From an uncultured Lachnospiraceae bacterium (GTDB lineage: Bacteria > Bacillota > Clostridia > Lachnospirales > Lachnospiraceae), in the NCBI GenBank assembly GCA_910589105.1, contig CAJUST010000003.1:1-58115 (forward strand): a DNA stretch of 58,115 nt, read 5' to 3'. Below the pieces are notes generated by a model, which was given only the letters and a program-made list of their open reading frames with translations, searched no databases and was not told the origin of the DNA. The position numbers and the translations under genes were made by a program. Shown here piece by piece: positions 25,761-33,684 of the stretch (positions within the stretch are counted from its first letter, which is position 1; the number at the start of each line of letters is the position of its first letter).

Positions 25761-27014
25761 ATGTTAGAAAATATACGATTATCCCTGAAAGGCATATGGT
25801 CGCATAAAATGCGTTCCTTTTTGACAATGCTTGGCATTATCATAGGAATCGCGGCAATTATTGCAATTGTTTCCACCATTCAAGGGACGAATGAACAGAT
25901 CAAAGAAAACCTAATTGGAGCCGGAGACAATACAGTGGAAATTGCATTATATCAGGGCGATTGGGTTTACGAAATGGGGGGCGAGGGCATTCCGGAAGGC
26001 GTTCCGGTCATTGACGAAAAAACGTTAGGGCAGGTGAAAGACATTGACCATGTGGAGGATGCATCGCTTTATTTATCGCGTCAGGATTATGGAGCCGTTT
26101 ATTATCTGAATACGGCGCTTTCCGGAGGCTCTGTCGTTGGGGCGGATCGGAATTACTTTAATACATGCAGTTTTATTATCCAAAAGGGGCGTGGCTTTAC
26201 GGAAAGAGACTATACGGAGTTCCGTAAGGTTGCTCTTTTGGATAAGGATTCCGCAGATGTGTTGTTTCAGGGAGAAGATCCGCTTGGGAAGACGATAGAA
26301 ATTAAAAAAGAGCCGTTTACGATTATTGGCATTCTTTCGAAATCCAAAGAATTTGAGCCAGTGATTAACAGCATAGACGATTATTATACTTATGCGCAGG
26401 AATCTGCAGGGAAGGTGTATGTGCCGGATACGGTATGGCCGATTATTTACCAGTTTGACGAGCCGCAGAATTTAATTGTGAAAGTGGATTCGACGGATAG
26501 TATGACAAATGCCGGAAAAGAAGGAGCTTCGATATTGAATGCGCGGTTGAACCCCAGTGACGATACGATGGAGTATAAAGCGGAGGATTTGTTGGAGCAG
26601 GCGAGAAAGATACAGGAACTAAGTGAATCTACGAACAGTATGTTGATCTGGATTGCGGGGATTTCTCTGATTGTCGGCGGCATTGGCGTTATGAATATTA
26701 TGCTGGTTTCGGTTACGGAACGTACACAGGAAATTGGGTTGAAAAAGGCGATTGGGGCGAGAAAGTCCAATATATTGGGACAGTTTTTGACGGAGGCGGC
26801 AGTGCTGACGAGTATGGGCGGCATTATTGGCGTGATTTCCGGCATTGTCCTTGCGGAAGTGATTTCTAAAGTCAGCGAAATGCCGGTGGCGATTAATATT
26901 CCGGCGGCAGTGGGGTCTGTGCTGTTTTCTATGATTATTGGAATTGTGTTTGGGATGCTGCCTTCTTATAAGGCGGCGAATTTAGATCCGATTGAGGCTT
27001 TGAGGCATGAGTGA
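25761..27014 (+). CDS. MacB-like FtsX-family ABC permease
   Basis: 417 residues. One N-terminal membrane helix in MLGIIIGIAAIIAIV, a large extracytoplasmic MacB_PCD domain (about 50-270) and three C-terminal helices (about 290-315, 345-370, 380-400) ending in SYKAANLDPIEALRHE, the family's usual terminus. With the ATPase at 23471 it forms a Type VII ABC system. Two adaptors serve one permease gene in this operon. Confidence 0.94.
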   Translation: MLENIRLSLKGIWSHKMRSFLTMLGIIIGIAAIIAIVSTIQGTNEQIKENLIGAGDNTVEIALYQGDWVYEMGGEGIPEGVPVIDEKTLGQVKDIDHVEDASLYLSRQDYGAVYYLNTALSGGSVVGADRNYFNTCSFIIQKGRGFTERDYTEFRKVALLDKDSADVLFQGEDPLGKTIEIKKEPFTIIGILSKSKEFEPVINSIDDYYTYAQESAGKVYVPDTVWPIIYQFDEPQNLIVKVDSTDSMTNAGKEGASILNARLNPSDDTMEYKAEDLLEQARKIQELSESTNSMLIWIAGISLIVGGIGVMNIMLVSVTERTQEIGLKKAIGARKSNILGQFLTEAAVLTSMGGIIGVISGIVLAEVISKVSEMPVAINIPAAVGSVLFSMIIGIVFGMLPSYKAANLDPIEALRHE

Positions 27015-27031
27015 TGGGGGAAAGCGCTAAA

Positions 27032-27251
27032 CATAGGGACGGGGTATGCAAAGGGCTTGTTCAGGGGTTAAGGATTTCTAAAGTATCCCGTTTGTTTGTT
27101 TTTGGACGGACGCAACCACCGCAAACACGCCGTCCATGGCGTGGTTGCGGTTTGCCCTGCCGTCCATGGCAGGGCATTGCTGTAGGCTGTGGGGATACTT
27201 AAGAACTCCTAAATCCCATCACAATGCCCCTTTCGCATACCCAGTCCTATG
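27032..27251. repeat. Nested inverted-repeat element, about 220 bp
   Basis: The outer arms (27032-27089 and 27191-27251) are imperfect inverted repeats of about 60 bases, ending in CATAGG and CCTATG. The interior holds two small perfect hairpins with the same GTCCAT loop: CACGCC/GGCGTG and CCCTGCC/GGCAGGG, and copies of CGCAACCAC in both orientations. It has no convincing ORF. The form fits a MITE, a REP-type element or a structured RNA following the exporter operon. Confidence 0.75.
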
Positions 27252-27374
27252 TATAGCGGGGTTTTGGCTGTTTTTACGTTGTTTTGGGAAGTATGGTTGA
27301 TTGGACGGTTTTGGTTGGATTTTAATTAGTGTGTGTTTGTAATTTGAGACTGTTTTCAATTAGAAATTATATAT

Positions 27375-27667
27375 GAATTGAGAATGTATGCAGTTTAAGA
27401 ATGTATGTGAATTGAGAATGTATGCAGTTTAAGAATGTATGTGAATTGAGAACGTATGCAGTTCAAGAATGTATGTGAATTGAGAATGTATGCAGTTTAA
27501 GAATGTATGTGAATTGAGAATGTTTGTAGTTCAAGAATATATGTGAATTGAGAATGTATGCAGTTTAAGAATGTATGTGAATTGAGATTGTATGTAGTTC
27601 AAGAATGTATGTGAATTGAGATTGTATGTAGTTCAAGAATGTATGTGAATTGAGATTGTATGCAATT
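27375..27667. repeat. 34-bp tandem repeat array, eight full copies plus a partial
   Basis: The unit begins GAATTGAGAATGTATGCAGT and is 34 bp long. Units start at 27375, 27409, 27443, 27477, 27511, 27545, 27579 and 27613, with a ninth partial at 27647. Copies differ by a few substitutions, and the length is not a multiple of three, so the array is non-coding. 27252-27374 and 27668-27841 show nothing else I can name. Confidence 0.95.
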
Positions 27668-27841
27668 AGAAAATATTGGTTGTTTTTGTATCGCGGGTCA
27701 ATCCTAGAGGGGTGTTTCAGGAAAGTTCTGCTTGATATGCCTGAAAACAGAATTGTCAAGCGGAATTGTCTCAGACCAGCCTTTTCTGACAGAGACCGTT
27801 TTAAGTTTTGTGTGAACTTGAAACAGTTTCGTTTTTGACGT

Positions 27842-28052
27842 TTACACAAACTTTGAAACGAGTCTCGTATCGGTTTCACTGCCCTTGGCTGTAAAGGCTT
27901 TTATTTCCTGTTTTAGTTTCCTGTGATTGACTTCATATCCATCGGATAGCTTGTAAAAGCGTTCGTAATTCAATTTTCTGTTGACATTATCCTTGTAGAT
28001 TTTTTGGAAAAGGCAATCAAGCTCTTTTGTCTGTCTTTCGTCCTTTTCTATC
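27842..28052 (-). pseudogene. C-terminal remnant of a large serine recombinase
   Basis: On the minus strand 69 codons read ...KELDCLFQKIYKDNVNRKL, NYERFYKLSDGYEVNHRK and LKQEIKAF, ending at a TAA. This pattern (KIYEDNVxGKLxxERFxKLSxxYExEQxxLK) is the coiled-coil region near the C-terminus of large serine recombinases of the TnpX/Tn4451 class on conjugative transposons. An in-frame TAG precedes it and no catalytic domain is present, so it is a decayed mobile-element relic. Confidence 0.75.
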
Positions 28053-28054
28053 TA

Positions 28055-28591
28055 TTATTCTTCTTTTAAAGACATTGTTCCAGTATCAAATGTTTCAAAA
28101 TTAAGTTTGCGGACAATGTCATTTTCTTGTGTAAATGTAAAGATAACATTATTTTCTCCTTGTTCTTGCAGGTTTGCGTTGCCATAGCTAAAGGATTCTT
28201 CTAAATAATTATAATTATTTTCGCCGTTAATCCGATAATTTAACAAAATGCCGTTCATTCCATACTCAGGACTGATTATGCCGTAGGCTTCGTATTTACT
28301 GCTTTCTGAAGTGCATAATAAAACAATGCTATCTTCTGTAAGATTTGTTATGCTGGCTTCGTAATTGAGTGCATTATCCAAATTTTGGCTGGATACAACG
28401 CGATCCATGACTTCTTGTAAAGATGGAATATTCTCATCTTGTTTTGTCTGTGTTTGTGTATTTTGTTCTGTCTGCGTTTGGAGGTTGGCAGTATTATTCG
28501 GTTGTGTGTTTGTGGCGCAACCTATAAAAGCAACAGTAGAAATGCTTGTCATTAATAATAGAAATCCGTTATGTAATCTAGTCTGTTTCAT
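28055..28591 (-). CDS. Small lipoprotein of unknown function
   Basis: 178 residues. A signal peptide ends in the lipobox AFIGC (Cys at about 25). A Gln/Thr/Asn-rich linker (about 26-55) leads to a beta-rich domain with EASITNLTEDSIVLLC, followed by an acidic end. No family recognised. It has its own good promoter and a GGAGG site. It sits among mobile-element debris, so it may be cargo, or a resident gene beside an insertion hotspot. Confidence 0.75.
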   Translation of the reverse strand: MKQTRLHNGFLLLMTSISTVAFIGCATNTQPNNTANLQTQTEQNTQTQTKQDENIPSLQEVMDRVVSSQNLDNALNYEASITNLTEDSIVLLCTSESSKYEAYGIISPEYGMNGILLNYRINGENNYNYLEESFSYGNANLQEQGENNVIFTFTQENDIVRKLNFETFDTGTMSLKEE

Positions 28592-28621
28592 AATAATTTA
28601 CCTCCATATAGTTATTGAGTT

Positions 28622-28650
28622 ATTTTAGCGTAATTTTTTTTTGAAGTCAA
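28622..28650 (-). promoter_or_regulatory. Promoter of the small lipoprotein gene
   Basis: Minus strand TTGACT (28645-28650) and TAAAAT (28622-28627) with a 17-base spacer, about 30 bases before the start codon. Confidence 0.75.
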
Positions 28651-28682
28651 GAATTGCAGAAGTAACATACTGCAAAAAAGAG

Positions 28683-28781
28683 GAGACTTGCGGTAGATGG
28701 GTGGGGCATCTGGGAGAGCTCATGTATGAAGGGAATCTGCCGGAAAAAGAACTAGCCGAATTGTTTTTCAGACATGTTTGA
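28683..28781 (+). pseudogene. Short ORF remnant without a start
   Basis: An open stretch of 32 codons ends GHLGELMYEGNLPEKELAE, then LFFRHV and a TGA. The composition looks protein-like and resembles the C-terminus of a real gene, but there is no start with a ribosome site and I cannot name a family. The rest of 28592-28964 holds the two promoters listed here and AT-rich DNA. Confidence 0.35.
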
Positions 28782-28862
28782 AGTTTGAATATATTTATGA
28801 TATAGGAACTAGGAAAATAGGGTTATGGGTTTGTTTATAATTCTTAAAATTTTCTAAATTGC

Positions 28863-28891
28863 TTTACAAATTTTCTTAGATGATGTATATT
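28863..28891 (+). promoter_or_regulatory. Probable promoter of the Tad-like/subtilase operon
   Basis: TTTACA (28863-28868) and TATATT (28886-28891), 17 bases apart, with A/T-tract DNA upstream. It lies about 70 bases before the first start codon; a second TATAAT occurs at 28926-28931 without a good -35. Confidence 0.6.
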
Positions 28892-28964
28892 ATATTTATC
28901 TTTTAAATCTTTTATCTATTTATTCTATAATATCCCTTTGATTGTTGAAATAGGAGAAATGTAA

Positions 28965-29684
28965 TTGCATATTTTGTTTTATGGCGTTATGCGTGATATT
29001 GGCACGAGCGCGAATATGGCGGCGGTTGCGGCGTTTATGCAGTTTCGCGGGCTTCCGGTTTCAGTTTGCGTATCACATTTGGAAGAAGACGTATTGCATT
29101 TGGAAGAAGGCGTATCGTATTCGAAAGAAGACGTATTACATTTGGAAGATAGTGTACTGTATTCAGAAGAAAGCGAATCGTATTCAAAAGAAAGCGAATC
29201 GTATTCGGAAATTGGCATATCGCATATGGGAGTTGATTTATTACATTCAGAAGTTGATGCTGTGGATTCTATTGTTTTTACGGATTGCAGCAAGTCAGGT
29301 AATGTGAAGCAGCTGATAGAAGACTGTGATTTATTGGTTTGTAATCTTTCTGGTTCGTTTCGGGAATTGGAAGACGTCTATTTTAGGTATTCGTTTGTTC
29401 GAAAGAATGTCATGTTCCTGTTCGGGAAGTTTTTTCAAGGAAAAGTTGATGAAGTTCGGAGATTTGCTTCGTGTTTTCGGATTTCGGGTTCGCGTATTTT
29501 TGTGATTCCTTATAATCCTAGATTTGCTTTTGCATATGACCGGAACAGGGTTTTGGATTATGTGATGCGGATTGGGGAGAAGGGCGCTTGTGATAGGGAT
29601 TTGGAACTTAAACGGAGTTTGGAATGTATAGTAAAAGCTATGATTGCTTTAGTAAATGGAAAAGGAGTGTTTTTTTATGGATGA
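28965..29684 (+). CDS. TadZ/CpaE-like protein with degenerate P-loop and heptad repeats
   Basis: 239 residues from a TTG at 28965, chosen because AGGAG lies 8 bases before it. The N-terminus (ILFYGVMRDIGTSANMAAVA) aligns in pattern with the deviant Walker A of MinD/ParA-like ATPases such as CpaE/TadZ, but lacks the lysines and the GKT core. Residues 36-98 are nine seven-residue repeats (VSHLEED, VLHLEEG and so on). The rest resembles a MinD-like fold (DCDLLVCNLSGS). As first gene of an operon with CpaF- and TadB/C-like genes it probably localises the machine at the membrane. Family assignment is inference from context and weak motif similarity. Confidence 0.55.
   Translation: MHILFYGVMRDIGTSANMAAVAAFMQFRGLPVSVCVSHLEEDVLHLEEGVSYSKEDVLHLEDSVLYSEESESYSKESESYSEIGISHMGVDLLHSEVDAVDSIVFTDCSKSGNVKQLIEDCDLLVCNLSGSFRELEDVYFRYSFVRKNVMFLFGKFFQGKVDEVRRFASCFRISGSRIFVIPYNPRFAFAYDRNRVLDYVMRIGEKGACDRDLELKRSLECIVKAMIALVNGKGVFFYG
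29070..29258 (+). repeat. In-frame 21-bp tandem repeats, nine copies
   Basis: Nine imperfect 21-bp units follow each other inside the TadZ/CpaE-like gene, each coding a heptad such as VLHLEED, VSYSKED or ESYSEIG. The first five are the most alike. Because 21 is a multiple of three, copy-number change would keep the frame and only lengthen or shorten the acidic segment. Confidence 0.9.
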
Positions 29685-29853
29685 AATTTTTAAACAATAT
29701 GGTTCTACGATTATAACGGTTTTAGCGATTCTTGCGGTGATTGTGATTATGAAGATTGTCATTGGGGACAGTGATACGAGTATTGTTTATAAGGCGTTTG
29801 CGGATTTGATTAATCATTTTTATGAAAGCGCGGGCGGTGTGCTGCCGAAATAA
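29677..29853 (+). CDS. Small single-helix membrane protein, pilin-like candidate
   Basis: 58 residues from the ATG at 29677, which overlaps the previous gene by 8 bases and has AAAGGAG upstream. A short acidic N-terminus (MDEIFKQYG) is followed by one long hydrophobic helix (about 10-31) and an amphipathic tail. The size and position right before the CpaF-like ATPase fit a Flp-type pilin or a stator subunit, but there is no clear prepilin cleavage motif. Function is inferred from context only. Confidence 0.6.
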   Translation: MDEIFKQYGSTIITVLAILAVIVIMKIVIGDSDTSIVYKAFADLINHFYESAGGVLPK

Positions 29854-29872
29854 ATGGATTTGGAGGAAGCTT

Positions 29873-30970
29873 ATGGAAAAAATGGAATCTGGATCTATAC
29901 TTCTTGATGCGGCTAGTTTTGGACCTTTGTGGCGTTATATTGAAGATGATACGATAACGGACGTGGATTATAATGGGGCGGATTTATGGCTGACGGATAT
30001 TAATAAGGTTAAGACGAAGGCGGATGCTTCGGTTGTGACGGCTAAGTTTCTGGAGGTTTTTATCAATAAGGTCAGTATGGCTGTGGAACGGCAGTTTAAT
30101 CCGGCGAATCCGATTTTGGAAGCTGAGTCGGAGGAGCTTCGCATAACGGCGGTGCATGAATCTGTTACCAGCACAGGGAGAGCCTTTTGTATCCGGAAGG
30201 CTCCCGCCGTTCCGCGCTATGATGCGGGAGAACTGATTCGTCAGGGATATTGCAGCAGGGAAATTCTGGCGCTTTTGTTGAATTGTGTGAAGACGAAGAT
30301 GAATTTTGTCATTTGTGGCGATACGGGAGTTGGGAAGACGGAGTTTGCGAAGTTTCTTTCGGGATATATCCCGCCTCAGGATAAAGTGATTACGATTGAG
30401 GATAATCCAGAATGGCATTATGCGAAGCTTTATCCGGGAAAAGACTGTATTGAGATTAAGGTAAAAAAGGAGCGGGCAGACGGAGACGGGCGGGGAAGTG
30501 TGACGGCTATGAATTATACGAATGCAATTAAGACTTGCCTTCGCTTAAATCCTTCTTGGATTATGCTTTCGGAGGCGCGGTCGAAGGAAGCGAAATCGCT
30601 TTTGGAATGTTTTTCGACTGGGGTAAAGGGCATTACGACGATTCATACGGATAATGTTTTGAAAATTCCGGACAGGTTTTTAAATATGATTCAAAATGCG
30701 ATGGATGCAGACCGTATGGTGAATGATATTTATGATTTTATTGACGTCGGGGTGTTGCTCCGCTTGAAGGAAATGCCAAATGGAGGAAGCAGAAGGTATA
30801 TTGATCAGTTGTGTTTTTTTGACAGGGAGAATGGGATTAACCGTGTCAGTCTTTTGCTGGACGAGGGGAAACTGCGGAATGTTTCCCTGCCTAATTCGAT
30901 TTGTAAAAAAATGGAACGGGCAAAGATTAGACAGCCGTTTGATTATGCGGCATTAGAGGAGGAAAGATGA
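29873..30970 (+). CDS. CpaF/TadA-family secretion ATPase
   Basis: 365 residues from the ATG at 29873 (GGAGGA upstream). An N-terminal domain (about 1-115) includes VDYNGADLWLTD, the usual IxDIxVNGxxxVWV-like motif of TadA/CpaF proteins. Walker A is GDTGVGKTE, the Asp box is TIEDNPEW, Walker B is in SWIMLSEARSKEA with the catalytic Glu, and the His box is TTIHTDN. It powers assembly of Tad/Flp pili or related secretion in the cytoplasm at the membrane. It overlaps the platform-protein gene by 4 bases. The ATPase looks active. Confidence 0.9.
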   Translation: MEKMESGSILLDAASFGPLWRYIEDDTITDVDYNGADLWLTDINKVKTKADASVVTAKFLEVFINKVSMAVERQFNPANPILEAESEELRITAVHESVTSTGRAFCIRKAPAVPRYDAGELIRQGYCSREILALLLNCVKTKMNFVICGDTGVGKTEFAKFLSGYIPPQDKVITIEDNPEWHYAKLYPGKDCIEIKVKKERADGDGRGSVTAMNYTNAIKTCLRLNPSWIMLSEARSKEAKSLLECFSTGVKGITTIHTDNVLKIPDRFLNMIQNAMDADRMVNDIYDFIDVGVLLRLKEMPNGGSRRYIDQLCFFDRENGINRVSLLLDEGKLRNVSLPNSICKKMERAKIRQPFDYAALEEER

Positions 30971-32466
30971 AAAAGAAACAATCGTTTTTATATTATCTAA
31001 ATCCGAAAAATGTGTCGGCGGCGATTGAAAAGTATGGATATACATATCGTATCCGCAATACGGTTTTGGTGTATGTTTTGGTTTTGGCTTGTTCTTGGGC
31101 CGGAGGTTTTGTTTTTCGGCTCAGTTTGCCGTATATCTGCGTAATTGCGGTCTGTGGAATGGCAATGATGCCGAAAGTTGTCATTAACAGTTATAAAAAT
31201 ATGTATGAACAGAAACGGTTTTCAGACGTAAACATCTATATTGAACAGGTGTTATATTCGTTTAAGAAAATGCCAAAGATTATTACGGCTTTGCAGGATA
31301 CGCAAAAGATTGTCCCGAAAGATTCTCCTATGCGTCAGGTTCTAAGGGAAGCAGTCCAGTATATATTGTATGATTATTCTGAGGAAAATTCTTTGGAAGA
31401 AGGACTGAAAAGGATTGAGGAGAAGTATCAGTGCCAACGGATAAAGGACGTCCATGCTTTGATGTTAAAGACGGAGAAAATCGGTGGGGATTATGAGTCT
31501 TCTGTGAAAATACTTTTGTCAAGCAGGGCAGTCTGGGAGACGGAAACTTGTAAGTTTCAAAAGGAGTGCAAAAACAGGCAGCGTATGGTCAATATTGCAT
31601 TATTGCTGGTAAGTTCTGTTTGCCTGTTTACTCCGGTGATTATTACGAAATATGCGCCGATGGTGGATATTATGTCATCTCGGGTCTATAAATTTGGTAC
31701 GGTATGTTTGATTTTGGCGTCTATGAGGACATATCTTAAGGCAGATGGCATGGCTTCTGTCAACTGGCTGCGAAATGAATCTGCGCTATCGCAAGAGGAA
31801 CAGATTGAGCTTTACCGGAAAGTGAAAAATTATGATTTTTCTAAGGAAAAAAAGAAAAGTCTGGCATATGGATGCGTTGGGTTCAGCATTGGTTTGGGTT
31901 TCTTCTTTTTTAACTGGAAGTATTTGGCGGCCGCGGCTATGGCTGTAGGGATTTTTTTGTTTAATCAACATTCGTTGGGGTACCGTTTGGCAAAAAATCG
32001 CTGTGTGGAGGAGATTACGAAGGCGTTCCCACAGTGGCTGATGGAAATTTCCCTGCTGCTTCAGGTATCGGAAAATGTCAATGCGGCGATAGCAAAATCC
32101 TTAGAAGATGCGCCTGCCATTCTTTCGGACAGTTTAAAAGTTATTCAAGAGGAGATTATGGAACAGCCGGAAAGCAATGAGCCTTATATGAATTTTATGA
32201 AGGAGTTTGGTATTTTAGAGATTCAGTCGGCGATGGGAATGTTGTATTCAATTTCTACCGGAAGGGGAGGAGATGCGGAATTGCAGATTGATGAGATTTT
32301 AACGAAAAATACAGCGCTGCTTGGGCAAAGCGAGCGCGCCGCAAATGAAAACCGTTTGGCGGCTCTGTATTGGCAGTTTTTATTTCCTTCTATTATTGGC
32401 GGTGGGAAATTGCTGGTGGATATGACTTTAGTGACAATCGCGTTTATGACTTCAAATTTTGTTTAG
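30967..32466 (+). CDS. TadB/TadC-like platform protein, probable fusion
   Basis: 499 residues, roughly twice a single T2SF protein. Membrane helices are visible at about 30-75, 210-245, 300-345 and 470-495, with two soluble helical segments between (about 80-200 and 355-465). Each resembles a T2SF domain, so this appears to be a fused TadB-TadC inner-membrane platform. Its gene is coupled to the CpaF-like ATPase by an ATGA overlap. Fusion is inferred from length and helix layout. Confidence 0.75.
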   Translation: MKKKQSFLYYLNPKNVSAAIEKYGYTYRIRNTVLVYVLVLACSWAGGFVFRLSLPYICVIAVCGMAMMPKVVINSYKNMYEQKRFSDVNIYIEQVLYSFKKMPKIITALQDTQKIVPKDSPMRQVLREAVQYILYDYSEENSLEEGLKRIEEKYQCQRIKDVHALMLKTEKIGGDYESSVKILLSSRAVWETETCKFQKECKNRQRMVNIALLLVSSVCLFTPVIITKYAPMVDIMSSRVYKFGTVCLILASMRTYLKADGMASVNWLRNESALSQEEQIELYRKVKNYDFSKEKKKSLAYGCVGFSIGLGFFFFNWKYLAAAAMAVGIFLFNQHSLGYRLAKNRCVEEITKAFPQWLMEISLLLQVSENVNAAIAKSLEDAPAILSDSLKVIQEEIMEQPESNEPYMNFMKEFGILEIQSAMGMLYSISTGRGGDAELQIDEILTKNTALLGQSERAANENRLAALYWQFLFPSIIGGGKLLVDMTLVTIAFMTSNFV

Positions 32467-32483
32467 CTTTAGGAGGGATGCTT

Positions 32484-32858
32484 ATGTCAGCAGTAATTAA
32501 ATCATTTATGGGAATGTTTTTCTTTATATTAGTAGTGTTTATGGGAATCGGAATTGTTTCTTATCAGACGGAAGTGAATCAGGCGGCAAATTATCAGCAG
32601 GACGTTTTAAAGGAGCTGCAAAACAGTGATTTTTCACCGTCAGTCCTAAATGCCTGTATTCAGACGGGGGCGAAAAACAATTATGATGTGCGTATTGACG
32701 TTTCTTCTTCAGATGGAGGCCATGCCACATATACGGAACACAGCCCTGCGTCAAATACTGCTGGTGTGGTGGCTGCATATGTCACAGTGCAATATAAGAG
32801 CAGACTGCCGTTTCTGGGAGTGGAAAGCGTTAATTCTTTAAGAGGGTTTGCAAGATAG
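32484..32858 (+). CDS. Pseudopilin/TadE-like membrane protein
   Basis: 124 residues from the ATG at 32484 with a perfect AGGAGG. One N-terminal helix (about 8-26) followed by an amphipathic extension (YQTEVNQAANYQQDVLKEL) and a small beta domain. This topology, helix continuing into an extended amphipathic helix plus a small head, is typical of pseudopilins. It starts 17 bases after the platform gene. No family name is certain. Confidence 0.6.
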   Translation: MSAVIKSFMGMFFFILVVFMGIGIVSYQTEVNQAANYQQDVLKELQNSDFSPSVLNACIQTGAKNNYDVRIDVSSSDGGHATYTEHSPASNTAGVVAAYVTVQYKSRLPFLGVESVNSLRGFAR

Positions 32859-32869
32859 GAGGGAAAGGA

Positions 32870-32980
32870 ATGAATGACGGGTTATTTGAAGATTATGGAG
32901 AGGCTGTTTTGTATGTTGTGTTAGCGGCGGTTGTCCTTGGCTTGATGGCGCTGACGCTTGGGGCTTTTACGGCATTTTAA
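32870..32980 (+). CDS. 36-residue membrane peptide
   Basis: Start ATG at 32870 with GGAGGG 7 bases upstream, and an acidic N-terminus MNDGLFEDYGEAV followed by one hydrophobic helix and GAFTAF at the end. It is preserved between tightly packed genes and has a strong ribosome site, so it is probably a real subunit. It could be a Flp-type pilin core or small stator; nothing identifies it directly. Confidence 0.6.
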   Translation: MNDGLFEDYGEAVLYVVLAAVVLGLMALTLGAFTAF

Positions 32981-32999
32981 TTGTAGGAGGGGTTGGCAT

Positions 33000-33149
33000 A
33001 TGGACGAGACGGTTTATCAGATTGGCGAATTGCTGATTAGTGTGGCGGCGGCAGGATTTGTGATTGGCGCAGTTTTGCTTTTATTGGGCAAAACAGATGC
33101 GGGCATATTGCGGATTTATGTGGAAACGATGTTAAAGTCCGCTTGTTAA
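33000..33149 (+). CDS. 49-residue membrane peptide
   Basis: Start ATG at 33000 with AGGAGGGG upstream. The layout is like its neighbour: acidic N-terminus (MDETVYQIGEL), one hydrophobic helix (about 12-30) and a short amphipathic end with a C-terminal cysteine. Tight spacing on both sides marks it as part of the operon. Pilin-like by size and position only. Confidence 0.6.
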   Translation: MDETVYQIGELLISVAAAGFVIGAVLLLLGKTDAGILRIYVETMLKSAC

Positions 33150-33158
33150 GGAGGAATT

Positions 33159-33671
33159 ATGCTGATTTTAATGAGACAGCATGGCAGGACGATTGTGTTT
33201 TGTATTTTGTCATTTTTGGTTTTAGGAGCATTAGGCTCTGTCCGGTCGGGGACAGAGGAAGGATTTATAGAGATTGCTTATCGGAAAGCGTTTGGGGATT
33301 CGGTAAAAACAGATGTGGCTTCTTATGTGGATGCAGAGGCTGTGAAAGCTCAGGCGGCGAGGAAAAAGCCGGTTATTACTTTTACCTATGTAAAAACGCT
33401 TCCGAAAAAAGAAGTAAATATATATCAAATGTTTTCGGCGAAAGATGCAGATGGAAATGCGGTTATGGTGGAAATCACGGATATTTTGAAACGGGACGGA
33501 AAGAGCGTGTTATACCGGAATGAGTTGGAAAAGAAGAAAAAAATGCCGCTTTATGATACGAAGAAATTTCCGTTTCCCACAGTGGGCGTGTATTCCATTT
33601 TGGTAAAAGCGGTAGATCGGGAAAAGAAAACGTCATATGGACAGTATAAACTTCCTGTCACAAGTAAGTAG
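33159..33671 (+). CDS. Membrane-anchored accessory protein of the Tad-like operon
   Basis: 170 residues with GGAGG upstream. One N-terminal anchor (about 11-28) leads to an extracytoplasmic part with a predicted beta-sandwich at the end (FPTVGVYSILVKAVDREKKTSYGQY), a pattern of Ig-like or cadherin-like domains. No enzyme motif. It may be a wall-side component or chaperone of the surface structure. Family unknown. Confidence 0.7.
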   Translation: MLILMRQHGRTIVFCILSFLVLGALGSVRSGTEEGFIEIAYRKAFGDSVKTDVASYVDAEAVKAQAARKKPVITFTYVKTLPKKEVNIYQMFSAKDADGNAVMVEITDILKRDGKSVLYRNELEKKKKMPLYDTKKFPFPTVGVYSILVKAVDREKKTSYGQYKLPVTSK

Positions 33672-33684
33672 GAAAGGATTACAC

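Noticed and set aside
27011..27202. 63-codon plus-strand ORF in the inverted-repeat element
   Set aside because: It crosses both arms and hairpins of the element and has an Arg/Gly/Trp composition expected from the structured DNA.
27375..27667. CRISPR array
   Set aside because: The 34-bp units are directly contiguous with no spacers, and no cas genes lie nearby.
27565..27879. 104-codon minus-strand ORF across the minisatellite
   Set aside because: It reads through 34-bp repeats whose length is not a multiple of three, has repetitive His/Ile/Ser composition and no ribosome site.
29070..29258. A minus-strand Ser/Asn-rich ORF over the heptad repeats (28979-29293)
   Set aside because: It is the shadow of the plus-strand repeat coding; low-complexity and without a ribosome site.
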